DNA of 64,000 nt from VRUE01 sp963697915 (lineage in GTDB: Bacteria; Actinomycetota; Thermoleophilia; Solirubrobacterales; 70-9): the NCBI GenBank assembly GCA_963697915.1, contig OY969103.1:2666001-2730000 (forward strand), written 5' to 3'. The position numbers and the translations under genes were made by a program. Shown here piece after piece: positions 50,225 through 59,017 of this stretch. Below the pieces are notes generated by a model. It made no database searches and was not told the DNA's origin. It was given only the letters and a program-made list of their open reading frames with translations. The number at the start of each line of letters is the position of its first letter. Positions within the stretch are counted from its first letter, which is position 1.

Positions 50225-51118
50225 TCAGTAGACCAGCTGGACCGAGAGGTAGTAGCCGACGACGATCGTGAAGAAGACGGCGTCGAGGCGGTCGAGCAGG
50301 CCGCCGTGGGGCCCGAAGAGCTTGCCGGTGTCCTTCTTGTCGAGGTCGCGCTTGACCATCGAGGCGAAGAGATCGCCGATCGGGCCGATCGCCGCCACCG
50401 AGGCGCCGATGATCAGCGCATCGACACCCGAGAGCCAGTCCTGGTAGAGGCCGGCGAACCAGAAGGCCATCGTGCCGATCAGGAAGCCGCCGACCAGACC
50501 CTCGATCGTCTTGTTCGGCGAGAGGTTGGGGGCAATCCGGTGCGAGCCGAACATCCGCCCGCAGGCGTAGGCGCCGGTGTCGGTGGCGAAGGTGCCGATC
50601 AGGACGTCGACCAGCAGCGCCGCGCCGTGGTCGGGCAGGTCGCGCAGCAGCACCGCGTGGACGAGCGGCAGCCCGATCCAGACCGCGCCCAGCACGGTCA
50701 CCCCCATCGCCGGCACGATGCCCTCGCGCGGCTGGCGCCGGGCGCCGAAGAAGAAGAGCAGCGGGAAGGACGCGGTGGCGACCAGGAGGATGTTGAAGGC
50801 GGTGCCGAAGTGGGCGGCGAGGACCATCGCGGTGACGGCGATGTAAGCGGCCATCTGCAGCGGCCGCATCGTCGCCGTCATCAGGAAGTACTCGCGCAGG
50901 CAGAAGAGCCCGATCGCGATCATCGCCGCGGTGAAGACGAGCCCGCCGGCGACCGTGATCGCGATCGCGAAGAAGATCCAGGGGATGGCGACGAGGATGC
51001 GCCGCGCGGTCTCTCCGCGCAGCGCCGAGCCGCGGCGCTTGCGGGGCTCTCTCGGCGGCCGCTCGGGGGGCGGCGGCTCGTCCTCGAACATCTCGTCGTC
51101 GAAGAGGTCGCGGACCAT
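50225..51118 (-). CDS. cdsA: phosphatidate cytidylyltransferase
   Basis: 297 residues, about eight membrane segments after a basic Pro/Arg-rich cytosolic start. The CdsA signature is near the C-terminus: SMVKRDLDKKDTGKLFGPHG followed by GLLDRLDAVFF. Makes CDP-diacylglycerol from phosphatidate and CTP, the substrate for the PgsA-like enzyme. ATG overlaps the uppS stop by 1 bp. Confidence 0.94.
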   Translation of the reverse strand: MVRDLFDDEMFEDEPPPPERPPREPRKRRGSALRGETARRILVAIPWIFFAIAITVAGGLVFTAAMIAIGLFCLREYFLMTATMRPLQMAAYIAVTAMVLAAHFGTAFNILLVATASFPLLFFFGARRQPREGIVPAMGVTVLGAVWIGLPLVHAVLLRDLPDHGAALLVDVLIGTFATDTGAYACGRMFGSHRIAPNLSPNKTIEGLVGGFLIGTMAFWFAGLYQDWLSGVDALIIGASVAAIGPIGDLFASMVKRDLDKKDTGKLFGPHGGLLDRLDAVFFTIVVGYYLSVQLVY

Positions 51119-51789
51119 CAGGCCCTCGCCCCGTAGCGCCGCTGCCGCGCCTCGAACTCACGCAGCGAGGCCTCGAACGCCTCGCGGTTGAAGTCGGGCC
51201 AGAGCTCGTCGCGGAAGACGAGCTCCGAGTAGGCGCACTGCCAGAGCAGGTAGTTGGAGATCCGCTGCTCGCCGCTGGTCCGGATCAGGAGGTCGGGATC
51301 GTGCATCTCGGCGGCGTAGAGGTGGCGGCGGAACTCCTCCTCGGTCTCCCCAGTGAAGGCCCGCGCCGCGTCGACGATCTCGGCCCGGCCGCCGTAGTTG
51401 AAGGCGATGAAGAGGGTGATCCGCTCGTTGCCGGCGGTCCGCGCTTCGGCCCGCTCGATGCGCTCGACCAGCTCCGGGGCGACGCCCTCGCGCCGCCCGA
51501 TGAAGCGTATCCGCACGCCTTCGGCGTCGAGCTCGGGCGTTTCGGAGTCGATCCGCTCGCCGAACATCCGCATCAGCCCCTCGACCTCCTCGCTGGGCCG
51601 GCTCCAGTTCTCGGTCGAGAAGGAGAAGATCGTCAGCTCCTCGATCCCCAGCTCGACCGCGTCGCGCAAGCGCGCCTTGACCGTGTCGGCCCCGGCCCGG
51701 TGTCCCTCGACGACGGGGAGGCCGCGCTGCTGTGCCCAGCGCCCGTTCCCGTCGGTGATGATCGCGACGTACTTCGCGGAGGTGCTCAC
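51118..51789 (-). CDS. uppS: isoprenyl (undecaprenyl) diphosphate synthase
   Basis: 223-residue cis-prenyltransferase making the lipid carrier for cell wall. IITDGNGRWAQQRGLPVVEG with the catalytic Asp, GHRAGADTV, FSTENWSRP and DLLIRTSGEQRISNYLLWQ are all conserved. Slightly shorter than the E. coli enzyme; product length is not certain. GTG start overlaps frr by 4 bp. Confidence 0.94.
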   Translation of the reverse strand: MSTSAKYVAIITDGNGRWAQQRGLPVVEGHRAGADTVKARLRDAVELGIEELTIFSFSTENWSRPSEEVEGLMRMFGERIDSETPELDAEGVRIRFIGRREGVAPELVERIERAEARTAGNERITLFIAFNYGGRAEIVDAARAFTGETEEEFRRHLYAAEMHDPDLLIRTSGEQRISNYLLWQCAYSELVFRDELWPDFNREAFEASLREFEARQRRYGARA

Positions 51790-52349
51790 ACCTCCAGGAT
51801 CTCCTCTTCCTTCCCTTTCAGCAGATCGTCGATCGTGGCGATCGCCTCGTCGGTCTGCTTCTGCAGGGCGGCCTCGGCGCGGCGCTCGTCGTCCTCGCCG
51901 GCTTCACCCTCCTTCTTCAGCTCGCGCAGGTCGCTCATCGTGTCGCGGCGGATGTTGCGGATCGCGACCCTGCCCTCCTCGGCGACCCCGTGGACCATCT
52001 TGACCATCTCGCGGCGGCGCTCCTCGGTCAGCTCGGGCACCGAGAGGCGGATCACGTTGCCGTCGTTGCTCGGCGTCATGCCGAGGTCGGACTCCTGGAT
52101 CGATTTCTCGATCGCGCCGATCGCGTTCTTGTCGAAGGGCGTCACGGTCAGCAGCCGGGCGTCGGAGGTGGCGACGTTGGCGAGCTGCTTGAGCGGCGTC
52201 TGCGAGCCGTAGTAGTCGATGCTGATCCGATCCAGCAGGTGCGGCGAGGCGCGGCCGGTGCGAACGGTGGCAAGCTCGCCACGGCTCGACTCGACCGACT
52301 TTTGCATCCGCTCCTCGGCGTCCTTCAGCAGCTCGTCGATCAGCTCCAC
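51786..52349 (-). CDS. frr: ribosome recycling factor
   Basis: 187 residues, the standard RRF length. ELATVRTGRASPHLLDRI and NVIRLSVPELTEERRREMVK are diagnostic, and the protein ends in the domain I helix. GTG 52349 is chosen over an upstream extension because GAGAGGA precedes it and the protein then matches family length. Overlaps uppS; 16 bp after pyrH. Confidence 0.95.
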   Translation of the reverse strand: MELIDELLKDAEERMQKSVESSRGELATVRTGRASPHLLDRISIDYYGSQTPLKQLANVATSDARLLTVTPFDKNAIGAIEKSIQESDLGMTPSNDGNVIRLSVPELTEERRREMVKMVHGVAEEGRVAIRNIRRDTMSDLRELKKEGEAGEDDERRAEAALQKQTDEAIATIDDLLKGKEEEILEV

Positions 52350-52365
52350 GGCGTCCTCTCTGTGC

Positions 52366-53103
52366 TCACCCGGCGGCGTCGCTGGAGACCAGCGTGCCCA
52401 CCCTCTCACCGCCGACGATCCTATCTATGTTGGCCTCGTCTCCCATGTTGAAGACGTAGATCGGCAGGTCGTTGTCCATGCAGAGCGAGAGCGCGGTCGA
52501 GTCCATCACCTTGAGCCCGCGCTCGATCGCCTCGCGGTGGGTGATCGCCGGGATGAACCTGGCCTCAGGGTGCGTCGCCGGGTCGGCGTCGTAGACGCCC
52601 TCGACGCCGTTCTTGGCCATCAGGATGGCGCCCGCGTGGATCTCCAGGGCGCGCAGCGCCGCGGCGGTGTCGGTGGTGAAGAACGGGTTGCCGGTGCCGG
52701 CGGCGAAGATCACCACGCGGCCCTTCTCCAGGTGCCGCATCGCGCGGCGGCGGATGTAGGGCTCGGCGACCTCCTTGACGTCGATCGCCGACATCACCCG
52801 GGTGTGCTCGCCGAGCTTCTCGAGCGCGTCCTGAAGGGTGAGCGCGTTGAGCACGGTCGCCAGCATCCCCATGTAGTCGCCGGTGGCGCGGTCCATCCCC
52901 GCCGCCGCCCCCTGCAGGCCGCGGTAGATGTTGCCGGCGCCGACGACGATCGCGACCTCGACCCCACGCGCCCGCACCGCCGCCACCTGACCGGCGATCC
53001 GCTCGACCTCGGCGAGGTCGGTGCCGTGGTCCCGCTCGCCCATCAGGGCCTCGCCCGAGAGCTTGAGCAGGATGCGGCTGAACTTCGTCTCGCCCTGGCT
53101 CAA
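52366..53103 (-). CDS. pyrH: UMP kinase
   Basis: 245-residue amino-acid-kinase-fold enzyme phosphorylating UMP. RILLKLSGEALMG, VVGAGNIYRGLQGA, DYMGMLATVLNALTLQD and AAGTGNPFFTTDTAA are all present. The start is TTG 53103, overlapping the tsf stop (TTGA), as no ATG/GTG precedes the conserved KLSGEAL. GAGGG lies just upstream. Confidence 0.94.
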   Translation of the reverse strand: MSQGETKFSRILLKLSGEALMGERDHGTDLAEVERIAGQVAAVRARGVEVAIVVGAGNIYRGLQGAAAGMDRATGDYMGMLATVLNALTLQDALEKLGEHTRVMSAIDVKEVAEPYIRRRAMRHLEKGRVVIFAAGTGNPFFTTDTAAALRALEIHAGAILMAKNGVEGVYDADPATHPEARFIPAITHREAIERGLKVMDSTALSLCMDNDLPIYVFNMGDEANIDRIVGGERVGTLVSSDAAG

Positions 53104-53708
53104 TCGCCCTCGCCGACACGGAAGTAGGCGAAGCGGGCGACGCGGATGTTCTCGCCGGTCTTCGCGGCCAGCTCCTGGCGCAGCTCCTCGATCGTCTTCG
53201 AGTCGTGTTTCTCGGCGTTGACGTGGGACTGGTCGAGCAGCGCGACCTCCTTCGCCCACTTGGCGAGCTGGCCCTCGACGACCTTCTCGACCACGTTGTC
53301 CGGTTTGCCGTCCTCGCGCGCCTTCTCTTCGAAGACCCGCTTCTCGGCCTCGCGCTCCTCGGCCGGGATCTCATCGGCCGAGACGTAGGTCGGCGAGCTC
53401 GCCGCGACGTGCAGGGCGACCTCGTAGGCAAACGCCTTGAAGTCCTCGTTGCGGGCGACGAAGTCGGTCTCGCACTGGATCTCGACCATCGCCCCGATCT
53501 TGTCGTTGGCGTGGATGTAGGAGGCGACGACGCCCTCGCTGGTGCCCCGGCCTTCGCGCTTGGCGGCCGAGGCCTGACCCTTGACGCGGAGGATCTCGAT
53601 CGCGCGGTCGACGTCGCCCTCGGCCTCGCCGAGGGCAGCTTTGCAGTCCATCATCGCCGCCCCGGTCCGGTCCCTAAGCGCCTTCACGTCAGCGGCAGAG
53701 ATGCTCAT
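53100..53708 (-). CDS. tsf: translation elongation factor Ts
   Basis: 202-residue short-type EF-Ts, the nucleotide exchange factor of EF-Tu. VKALRDRTGAAMMDCKAAL and VEIQCETDFVARNEDFK are the two classical motifs. ATG overlaps the rpsB stop (ATGA). Confidence 0.96.
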   Translation of the reverse strand: MSISAADVKALRDRTGAAMMDCKAALGEAEGDVDRAIEILRVKGQASAAKREGRGTSEGVVASYIHANDKIGAMVEIQCETDFVARNEDFKAFAYEVALHVAASSPTYVSADEIPAEEREAEKRVFEEKAREDGKPDNVVEKVVEGQLAKWAKEVALLDQSHVNAEKHDSKTIEELRQELAAKTGENIRVARFAYFRVGEGD

Positions 53709-54793
53709 TTCGCACCCCCCTCTTTCGGCGCATCAGCAGGGGACGCCTGCTCCGGAGCCGGTGGCTGGGGCGCCGCTGGAGCCGGGGGCGTCTGAGCCGG
53801 CGGTGCTTGAGCCGGAGGCGCTCCGCCCGCGGGTGGCGCCGGGGGCGATCCCTCCGGGGTGTTCGCCGGAGGGTCGCCCCCGGCGACGGGCCCCGCGGCC
53901 GGGGCCGCTTGAGCCTGCGCCTGCTGCTGTTGAGCTTTCGCCTGCTCCGCGGCCCGTTTCTCTTCCGCCGCTTTGAGCTCAGCCGCTTTTTTCTCCGCCT
54001 CCAGTTTTTCCTGGCGAAGTTTCTCTTCCTCCTCGCGCTTCTTGCGCTCTTCTTCCTCTTTTTTGCGGCGTTCCATTTCCTCCGCGATGCGGCGCTCCTC
54101 CTGCACGCGCCAGGCGCCGGCGCCCTCCTCGACCGCGGCGCCGATCGTGCCGATCACCAGCTGGCAGGACCGGATCGCGTCGTCGTTGCCCGGGATCACG
54201 TAGTCGATCTGGGTCGGGTCGCAGTTGGTGTCGACCAGGCCGATGATCGGGATCCGCAGGCGCACCGCCTCGCGCACCGCGATCTCCTCCGTTTTCAGGT
54301 CGGTGACGAAGACCGCATCGGGCAGCCGGTCCATGTCGCGGACGCCGCCGAGGTTGTACTCGAGCTTGGCCAGCTCGGCCTGCATCCCCATCCGCTCCTT
54401 GGTCGGCAGCAGGTCGAGTTTGCCCTCCTCCTGCCACCCGGTGAGCTCGTGCAGGCGGGAGATCCGCTGCGAGATCGTGTTGAAGTTGGTCAGCAGGCCG
54501 CCGAGCCAGCGCTGGTTGACGTAGGGCATCTTGCAGCGGTCGGCCCACTCCTTGACCGCGCCCCGCGCCTGCTTCTTGGTGCCAACGAACAGCACCGTGC
54601 CGCCGCCACTGGACAGCTCGCCGGCAAAGCGGCGCGCGTTCTCCAGCAGCGCCTCGGTCTGGATCAGGTCGATGATGTGGATCCCGTCCAGCTCGCCGAA
54701 TATGTAGCGACGCATGTTGGGATTCCAGCGTCGCGTCTGGTGGCCGAAGTGAACTCCGGCCTCGAGCAGCTCTTTGAGGCCTGCCTCTGGCAT
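53705..54793 (-). CDS. rpsB: 30S ribosomal protein S2 with long C-terminal extension
   Basis: The first 230 residues are normal S2 (GVHFGHQTRRWNPNMRRYIF; FVGTKKQARGAVKEWADRC; GLVDTNCDPTQIDYVIPGNDD). The protein then continues to 362 residues, about 120 more than E. coli S2. The extra part is a charged Lys/Glu coiled coil (EEMERRKKEEEERKKREEEE) and then an Ala/Pro/Gln-rich disordered tail. Extended S2 tails occur in some actinobacteria. AAGGAGAG precedes the ATG; this is the first gene of rpsB-tsf-pyrH-frr-uppS-cdsA. Confidence 0.95.
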   Translation of the reverse strand: MPEAGLKELLEAGVHFGHQTRRWNPNMRRYIFGELDGIHIIDLIQTEALLENARRFAGELSSGGGTVLFVGTKKQARGAVKEWADRCKMPYVNQRWLGGLLTNFNTISQRISRLHELTGWQEEGKLDLLPTKERMGMQAELAKLEYNLGGVRDMDRLPDAVFVTDLKTEEIAVREAVRLRIPIIGLVDTNCDPTQIDYVIPGNDDAIRSCQLVIGTIGAAVEEGAGAWRVQEERRIAEEMERRKKEEEERKKREEEEKLRQEKLEAEKKAAELKAAEEKRAAEQAKAQQQQAQAQAAPAAGPVAGGDPPANTPEGSPPAPPAGGAPPAQAPPAQTPPAPAAPQPPAPEQASPADAPKEGGAK

Positions 54794-54930
54794 TTGGGTG
54801 ACTCTCCTTGGTTTGGTGAAGAAAGCCCCGCCGCCCTAGCCGGGGACCCGTCCAAGCGGTACGGGTCAGGATCCGGGTCGGCTCGACGGGGGTCGAGTTT
54901 GAGCGGAGAATTGTAGAGACGCGGCGCCGC
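54794..54930 (-). promoter_or_regulatory. promoter and leader of the rpsB operon
   Basis: Minus-strand TACAAT (54915-54910) is a good -10, giving a leader of roughly 110 bases. The leader has a 7-bp hairpin GACCCGT/ACGGGTC (54845-54867) and then a GC-rich stem (CCCCG/CGGGG) followed by CTTTCTTC, which could attenuate or bind S2. The ribosome site AAGGAGAG is near 54803-54810. No Rfam class was recognised. Confidence 0.5.
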
Positions 54931-55605
54931 TCAGGCGGCCCGGGCAGCGGCGAGCGTGGCAGCCAGATCACCCGGCAGCTCGGAGCTGAAGCTCAGCGGC
55001 TCGCCGCTGAGGGGATGGTTGAACGCGAGCCGGTGGGCGTGGAGGAACTGCCTGCCGAGGCCGTACCTGGCCTCCCCCCCGTAGGTCGAGTCGCCGATCA
55101 GGGGGTGGCCGATCGCGGCGAAGTGGGCGCGGATCTGGTGGGTGCGGCCGGTCTCGAGCTTCGCCTCGAGATAGGTCTCGGCCGTGAGCAGGTCGAGCAC
55201 CTCGAAGTGGGTGCGGGCCTGGCGCGAAGCGGCGCCGGAGACCGCCATCCGGTGGCGGTGCCGCGCCGCGCGCCCGATCGGCGCGTCGATCGTGCCCGTG
55301 CGCGAGCTCAGGTGCCCCTTGACGAGCGCCAGGTAGACGCGTTCGACCTCACGCCGCCGCACTTGCGCCTGCAGTGCCGCGTGGGTCTCGTCGTCGCGGG
55401 CGACGACGAGCAGGCCGCTGGTGTCCTTGTCGAGGCGGTGGACGATCCCCGGCCGCTCGGGATCGGCGCCGCCGCCGAGGACCTCGGCCAGCTCGTCGAC
55501 CAGGGTCGGGCCGCGGTGCGAGGGTGCCGGGTGGACGACGAGGCCGGCCGGCTTCTCGACCACCGCCAGCGCCTCGTCGAGGTGAACGACGCGCAGCTCG
55601 CTCAC
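54931..55605 (-). CDS. RluD/RluA-family 23S rRNA pseudouridine synthase
   Basis: 224 residues. The catalytic Asp is in IVHRLDKDTSGLLVVAR, with KPAGLVVHPAP and TGRTHQIRAHFAAIGHP. The N-terminal S4 domain of E. coli RluD is absent, so the enzyme is a short form. GTG 55605 overlaps the lspA stop by 4 bp. Target uridines are unknown. Confidence 0.92.
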   Translation of the reverse strand: MSELRVVHLDEALAVVEKPAGLVVHPAPSHRGPTLVDELAEVLGGGADPERPGIVHRLDKDTSGLLVVARDDETHAALQAQVRRREVERVYLALVKGHLSSRTGTIDAPIGRAARHRHRMAVSGAASRQARTHFEVLDLLTAETYLEAKLETGRTHQIRAHFAAIGHPLIGDSTYGGEARYGLGRQFLHAHRLAFNHPLSGEPLSFSSELPGDLAATLAAARAA

Positions 55606-56066
55606 TTCTCCCCCACCTCCTCGCGCAGGTAGGAGAAGGCGAGCACGATGACGCCGAGGGTGATCGCCACGTCGGCGAGGTTGAAGGGCGGCCAGGAGAG
55701 GAAGGCGATGTAGTCGGTCACCTCCCCGGCCCGCACCCTGTCGGCGAGGTTGCCGAGGGCGCCACCGGCGAGCAGGCCGATCGCCACCCACATCCCGGGC
55801 CGCTCCGGCTCGCGGGCGAAGATCGCGCCGACGAAGATCAGGGCGATCAGGCCGAGTCCGATCAGGACCACGCCGCCGTCGCTGGCCATGCCGAAGGCGA
55901 CGCCGCGGTTGTGAGCCAGGGTCAGGCTCAGCGGCCCCAGCAGCTCGACCTGCTCGCCGGGGACGAGGTTCGCCTCGATCAGCGCCTTCGCGCCCTGGTC
56001 GAGGGCGACGACCAGGCCGCAGAGCGCGCCGGCGAGGCGCCAGGCGCGGCCCCGCGCCCCGTTCAC
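55602..56066 (-). CDS. lspA: lipoprotein signal peptidase II
   Basis: 154-residue, four-helix membrane aspartyl protease that trims prolipoproteins. LAHNRGVAFGM, GALGNLADRVRAGEVTDYIAF and PPFNLADVAITLG contain both catalytic Asp residues. GTG overlaps the yggT stop. Confidence 0.95.
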   Translation of the reverse strand: MNGARGRAWRLAGALCGLVVALDQGAKALIEANLVPGEQVELLGPLSLTLAHNRGVAFGMASDGGVVLIGLGLIALIFVGAIFAREPERPGMWVAIGLLAGGALGNLADRVRAGEVTDYIAFLSWPPFNLADVAITLGVIVLAFSYLREEVGEK

Positions 56067-56365
56067 CCTGCGATCAGGCCGACGACGAGGCCGCGGAGGA
56101 CGACGAGGACGATGATCCCGATCATCGGGCTGAGATCGAGGCCGAAGCCACCGCCCCCGATCGGCGGGATGATGCGCCGGAAGAGGTTCAGGTAGGGGTC
56201 GGTGGTCTCGGTGATGAAGTCGAGCACCGCGCGCAGCGCCGGGTTGTAGGGCATGCGCGGGATCCAGGAGATCAACACCCGGATCAGGATCAGGATGATG
56301 TAGACGAGGAAGAGCGCGCCGACGTAGTCGGCGACGTCGCCCCGGCTGAGCGCGAGCGGGATCAC
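56063..56365 (-). CDS. yggT: YggT-family membrane protein
   Basis: 100 residues from GTG 56365, which overlaps the proC stop (GTGA). Hydrophobic FLVYIILILIRVLISWIP and IGIIVLVVLRGLVVGLI flank the family motif TDPYLNLFRRIIPPIGG. YggT genes usually sit beside sepF and proC, as here; a role in cell division or ion homeostasis has been proposed. An upstream in-frame extension was rejected because it runs through proC. Confidence 0.9.
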   Translation of the reverse strand: MIPLALSRGDVADYVGALFLVYIILILIRVLISWIPRMPYNPALRAVLDFITETTDPYLNLFRRIIPPIGGGGFGLDLSPMIGIIVLVVLRGLVVGLIAG

Positions 56366-57102
56366 CCGCGCATCCTCTCCAACGAGGCCCGCACGGCGGC
56401 CGCGAAGGCCTCGCGGGCCCCTTCGCGGTCGAGCGCCTCCAATCCCGCTTCCGTGCTGCCGCCCGGCGAAGTGACGGCGACTCGGAGATCGGCTGGTTGC
56501 CGAATGCGCATCAGCGCTCCAGTGCCCGCGGCAGCCTCGACGACCATTTCTTCGGCCAGCTTCTCCTCCAGGCCGGCGTCGATCCCGGCCTCGACGAGCG
56601 CCTCGGCCACCAGCGCGAAGTACGCCGGGGAGCAGCCCATCAACGCGGTAGCGACGTCGAATTGCGAGTCGGGCAGCTCGATGACAGACCCAAGCAGGTC
56701 TAGCTTCTCCCGAGCCTCTGGGCTGAACTCCCCGGAAATGCACAGAACGCCTCCGCCCACCTCCACTGCGAGGTTGGGCATGACTCGTCCGACTTCGGTC
56801 TGGGGAAATGCCGCTTCGACTCTCGCCAGGGGCGTCGCCCCCAGGATCGAGATGACCGAACCCGCGCCTGCCAGTTCGCCGGCCGCCTGCTGAAGGGCAT
56901 CTGGCTTGACCGCGAGGAGTACAACGTCGGCGCGCTCCGCCAGCTCGCCGTTGGAATCAGCAGTTACGCCGCCAAGCTCCCCGGCCAGCTTGCGGGCCTT
57001 GTCGGAGTCGGGATCGAAGAACAGCATCTGCTCCCACTGCCCGATCCACCCCTTGGCAATGGCGGCAGCCATGTTCCCCGATCCACAGAATCCGACGATC
57101 AT
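56362..57102 (-). CDS. proC: pyrroline-5-carboxylate reductase
   Basis: 246 residues; last step of proline synthesis with NAD(P)H. GFCGSGNMAAAIAKGW is the Rossmann motif, VLLAVKPDALQQ and MGCSPAYFALVAEALVEAG are conserved, and TSPGGSTEAGLEALDREG is the C-terminal signature. The 5' two-thirds has noticeably lower GC than its neighbours. TAGTCT lies 8 bases upstream of the ATG, so it may have its own promoter. Confidence 0.94.
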   Translation of the reverse strand: MIVGFCGSGNMAAAIAKGWIGQWEQMLFFDPDSDKARKLAGELGGVTADSNGELAERADVVLLAVKPDALQQAAGELAGAGSVISILGATPLARVEAAFPQTEVGRVMPNLAVEVGGGVLCISGEFSPEAREKLDLLGSVIELPDSQFDVATALMGCSPAYFALVAEALVEAGIDAGLEEKLAEEMVVEAAAGTGALMRIRQPADLRVAVTSPGGSTEAGLEALDREGAREAFAAAVRASLERMRG

Positions 57103-57123
57103 CGCCGGGGAGACTAGTCGGAC

Positions 57124-57678
57124 TCAGGACTGGTTGAAGAAGCCTTTGTCGAGGAGCCGTGCCTTCTCCTCGGCGGAGACCTCGACATTGCGCGGCGTCA
57201 GCAGGAAGATCTTCTCGGCGATCCGCTGCATGCCGCCGTCCAGCGAGTAGGTCAGCCCCGAGCAGAAGTCGATCATCCGCTTGGAGAGCTCGTGGTCGGT
57301 GGTCTGCAGGTTGAGGATCACCGGCACCGAGCGTTTGAACTGGTCGGCAACCTGCTGGGCGTCGTTGAAGTTGCGCGGGATGACGAGGTGGACTTTGACG
57401 TCGGAGTCGCCGCCGACCGGGCGCAGCGTGCGCGTCCGCGAGGCGGTGATCGGCTCGTCGTCGGCGAAGATGTCGTCGATCTCGTCGCGGCGCGAGCGGC
57501 GCGAGGTCGGCAGCCGCCGTACCTGCCCGGAGTCGCGCTCACGATCGCGGTCGCGGCGGTCGAAGTCGTCATCGGCCCCCTCGGGGCCGAACTCTTCGTC
57601 GTACTCGGGGCCGTAGTCGTGCTCTTCGGCGAGGCCGAAGTAGACGAGCGCTTTATGCCAGCTATCGCGTAGAGCCAT
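57124..57678 (-). CDS. sepF: cell division protein SepF
   Basis: 184 residues. SepF links FtsZ to the membrane in actinobacteria, which lack FtsA. An N-terminal amphipathic helix (MALRDSWHKALVYFGLAE), a long acidic/Arg-Asp-rich linker, and the C-terminal SepF domain (NFNDAQQVADQFKRSVPVIL, FCSGLTYSLDGGMQRI, FLLTPRNVEVS). ATG 57678 is preferred to TTG 57684. No ftsZ lies in the window. Confidence 0.93.
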   Translation of the reverse strand: MALRDSWHKALVYFGLAEEHDYGPEYDEEFGPEGADDDFDRRDRDRERDSGQVRRLPTSRRSRRDEIDDIFADDEPITASRTRTLRPVGGDSDVKVHLVIPRNFNDAQQVADQFKRSVPVILNLQTTDHELSKRMIDFCSGLTYSLDGGMQRIAEKIFLLTPRNVEVSAEEKARLLDKGFFNQS

Positions 57679-57719
57679 GATCAACCGCGTCTTTCGGCTT
57701 TTTGCAGCCTATTCCTCTT

Positions 57720-58352
57720 TCACATGTATAGCGCGGTCCCCAGCCTGATTATCGTCGCACCCTCCTCGGCGGCGACCGGCCAGTCCTGCGAGGTGCCCAT
57801 CGAGAGCCGCGAGAGCCCGTGCGCCGCCGCCAACTCGGCGAGGCGGGCGAAATGGGGCCGCGAGTCCTCGGGGTCGGTGCTGAAGGGCGGCATCGTCATC
57901 AGCCCCGTGACCCGCACGGGGCAGCGGGCGATGAAGTCGCCCAACTGATCCGGGGCGACGCCCCCCTTGCCCTCCTCGCCGGCGACGTTGACCTCGATCA
58001 GGACCTCGGTCCCCGCCCCGCCATGGCGGCCGAGTTGCTCGAGCGCCGACTCGGTCGCGACGGAGTGGATCAGCCGGCAGAGTGGGACGACGTGCTTGAC
58101 CTTGCGGCTCTGCAGGTTGCCGATGAAGTCCCACTCGAAGGCATCGCCCCAACGCTCGTGCTTGGCGCTCAGGTCCTGCTGGCGGTTCTCGCCGACGAGG
58201 TTGACGCCGGCCTCGGCCAGTGCCCCCATCTCCTCCAGCGGCACGTACTTGGTCGCGGCGAGGACCTCGACCCCCTGGCCGGCCCGCTCCCGCACCCGCT
58301 CGAGGTTGGCGGCGATCTTGGCCGGCTCGAGGCCGTGAATCAGCCCGGGCAC
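57720..58352 (-). CDS. yggS: YggS-family PLP homeostasis protein
   Basis: 210 residues; binds PLP and buffers vitamin B6 (PLPBP). Lys in VLAATKYVPLEEM, VGENRQQDLSAKHE, DFIGNLQSRKVKHV, GLMTMPPFS and LSMGTSQDWPVA match the family. GTG 58352 starts 2 bases after the pgeF stop. Confidence 0.93.
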   Translation of the reverse strand: MPGLIHGLEPAKIAANLERVRERAGQGVEVLAATKYVPLEEMGALAEAGVNLVGENRQQDLSAKHERWGDAFEWDFIGNLQSRKVKHVVPLCRLIHSVATESALEQLGRHGGAGTEVLIEVNVAGEEGKGGVAPDQLGDFIARCPVRVTGLMTMPPFSTDPEDSRPHFARLAELAAAHGLSRLSMGTSQDWPVAAEEGATIIRLGTALYM

Positions 58353-58354
58353 GC

Positions 58355-59017
58355 TCAGTCGCCTCCCCCGTCGAGCCAGGCGAGGCCGCACTGACGCCCG
58401 CTGCGCTCGCCTTCACGGCGGTAGGAGAAGAAGCGATCCGCCTCGCAGCGGGTGCAGAGCCCGGCCGCCTCGACCCGCCCGACGCCGGCCCCGGCGAGCA
58501 GGCGGCGGGCAACCTCGGTCAGGTCGAGCATGCGGTCGCTGGAGATGCCGTCGCCGAGCGGCTCGAAGGCGCCCAGCACCTCGTCGCCGACCTCGTAGCA
58601 GCACGGCCCGATCCCCGGCCCGATCGCCGCCTCGGTGGCGCCGACCGCGGCGGCGCCGCGAGCGACGATGCCGGCGGCGAGGCCGCGCCAGCCGCAGTGC
58701 AGGATCGCCACCCCGCCGGGACCGGCGACGGCGACCGGCAGGCAGTCGGCGACGAAGACGAGCGCCGCGTCGCCGGGCTCGGCGAGCACGTGCCCGTCGG
58801 CTGCCGCGGCCTCCCCCGTCTCGGTCGGGTGGACGACCAGCTCGGCGCCGTGCACCTGGCGCGCGGTCGCGATCCCCCCCGCCGGGAGGCCGAGAGCCCG
58901 CGCCAGCGGTCCGGTGTCCTCCTTGACCGACCCGGCGGAGCGAGTCGAGAAGGCGACCGTGGCGCCGGGGAGGCGCGACTGCAACCACTCGACCCCGCCG
59001 GCCTCGCGCCACTCCAT
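58355..59017 (-). CDS. pgeF: peptidoglycan editing factor PgeF (YfiH, laccase domain)
   Basis: 220 residues. ATARQVHGAELV, FVADCLPVAVAG and HCGWRGLAAGIV supply the His/Cys metal site; GIGPCCYEVGDEV and FFSYRREGERSGRQ are conserved C-terminal parts. E. coli YfiH hydrolyses mis-made L-Ser-containing muropeptide precursors; purine nucleoside phosphorylase activity is also known in the family. ATG overlaps the cca stop by 1 bp. Confidence 0.92.
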   Translation of the reverse strand: MEWREAGGVEWLQSRLPGATVAFSTRSAGSVKEDTGPLARALGLPAGGIATARQVHGAELVVHPTETGEAAAADGHVLAEPGDAALVFVADCLPVAVAGPGGVAILHCGWRGLAAGIVARGAAAVGATEAAIGPGIGPCCYEVGDEVLGAFEPLGDGISSDRMLDLTEVARRLLAGAGVGRVEAAGLCTRCEADRFFSYRREGERSGRQCGLAWLDGGGD

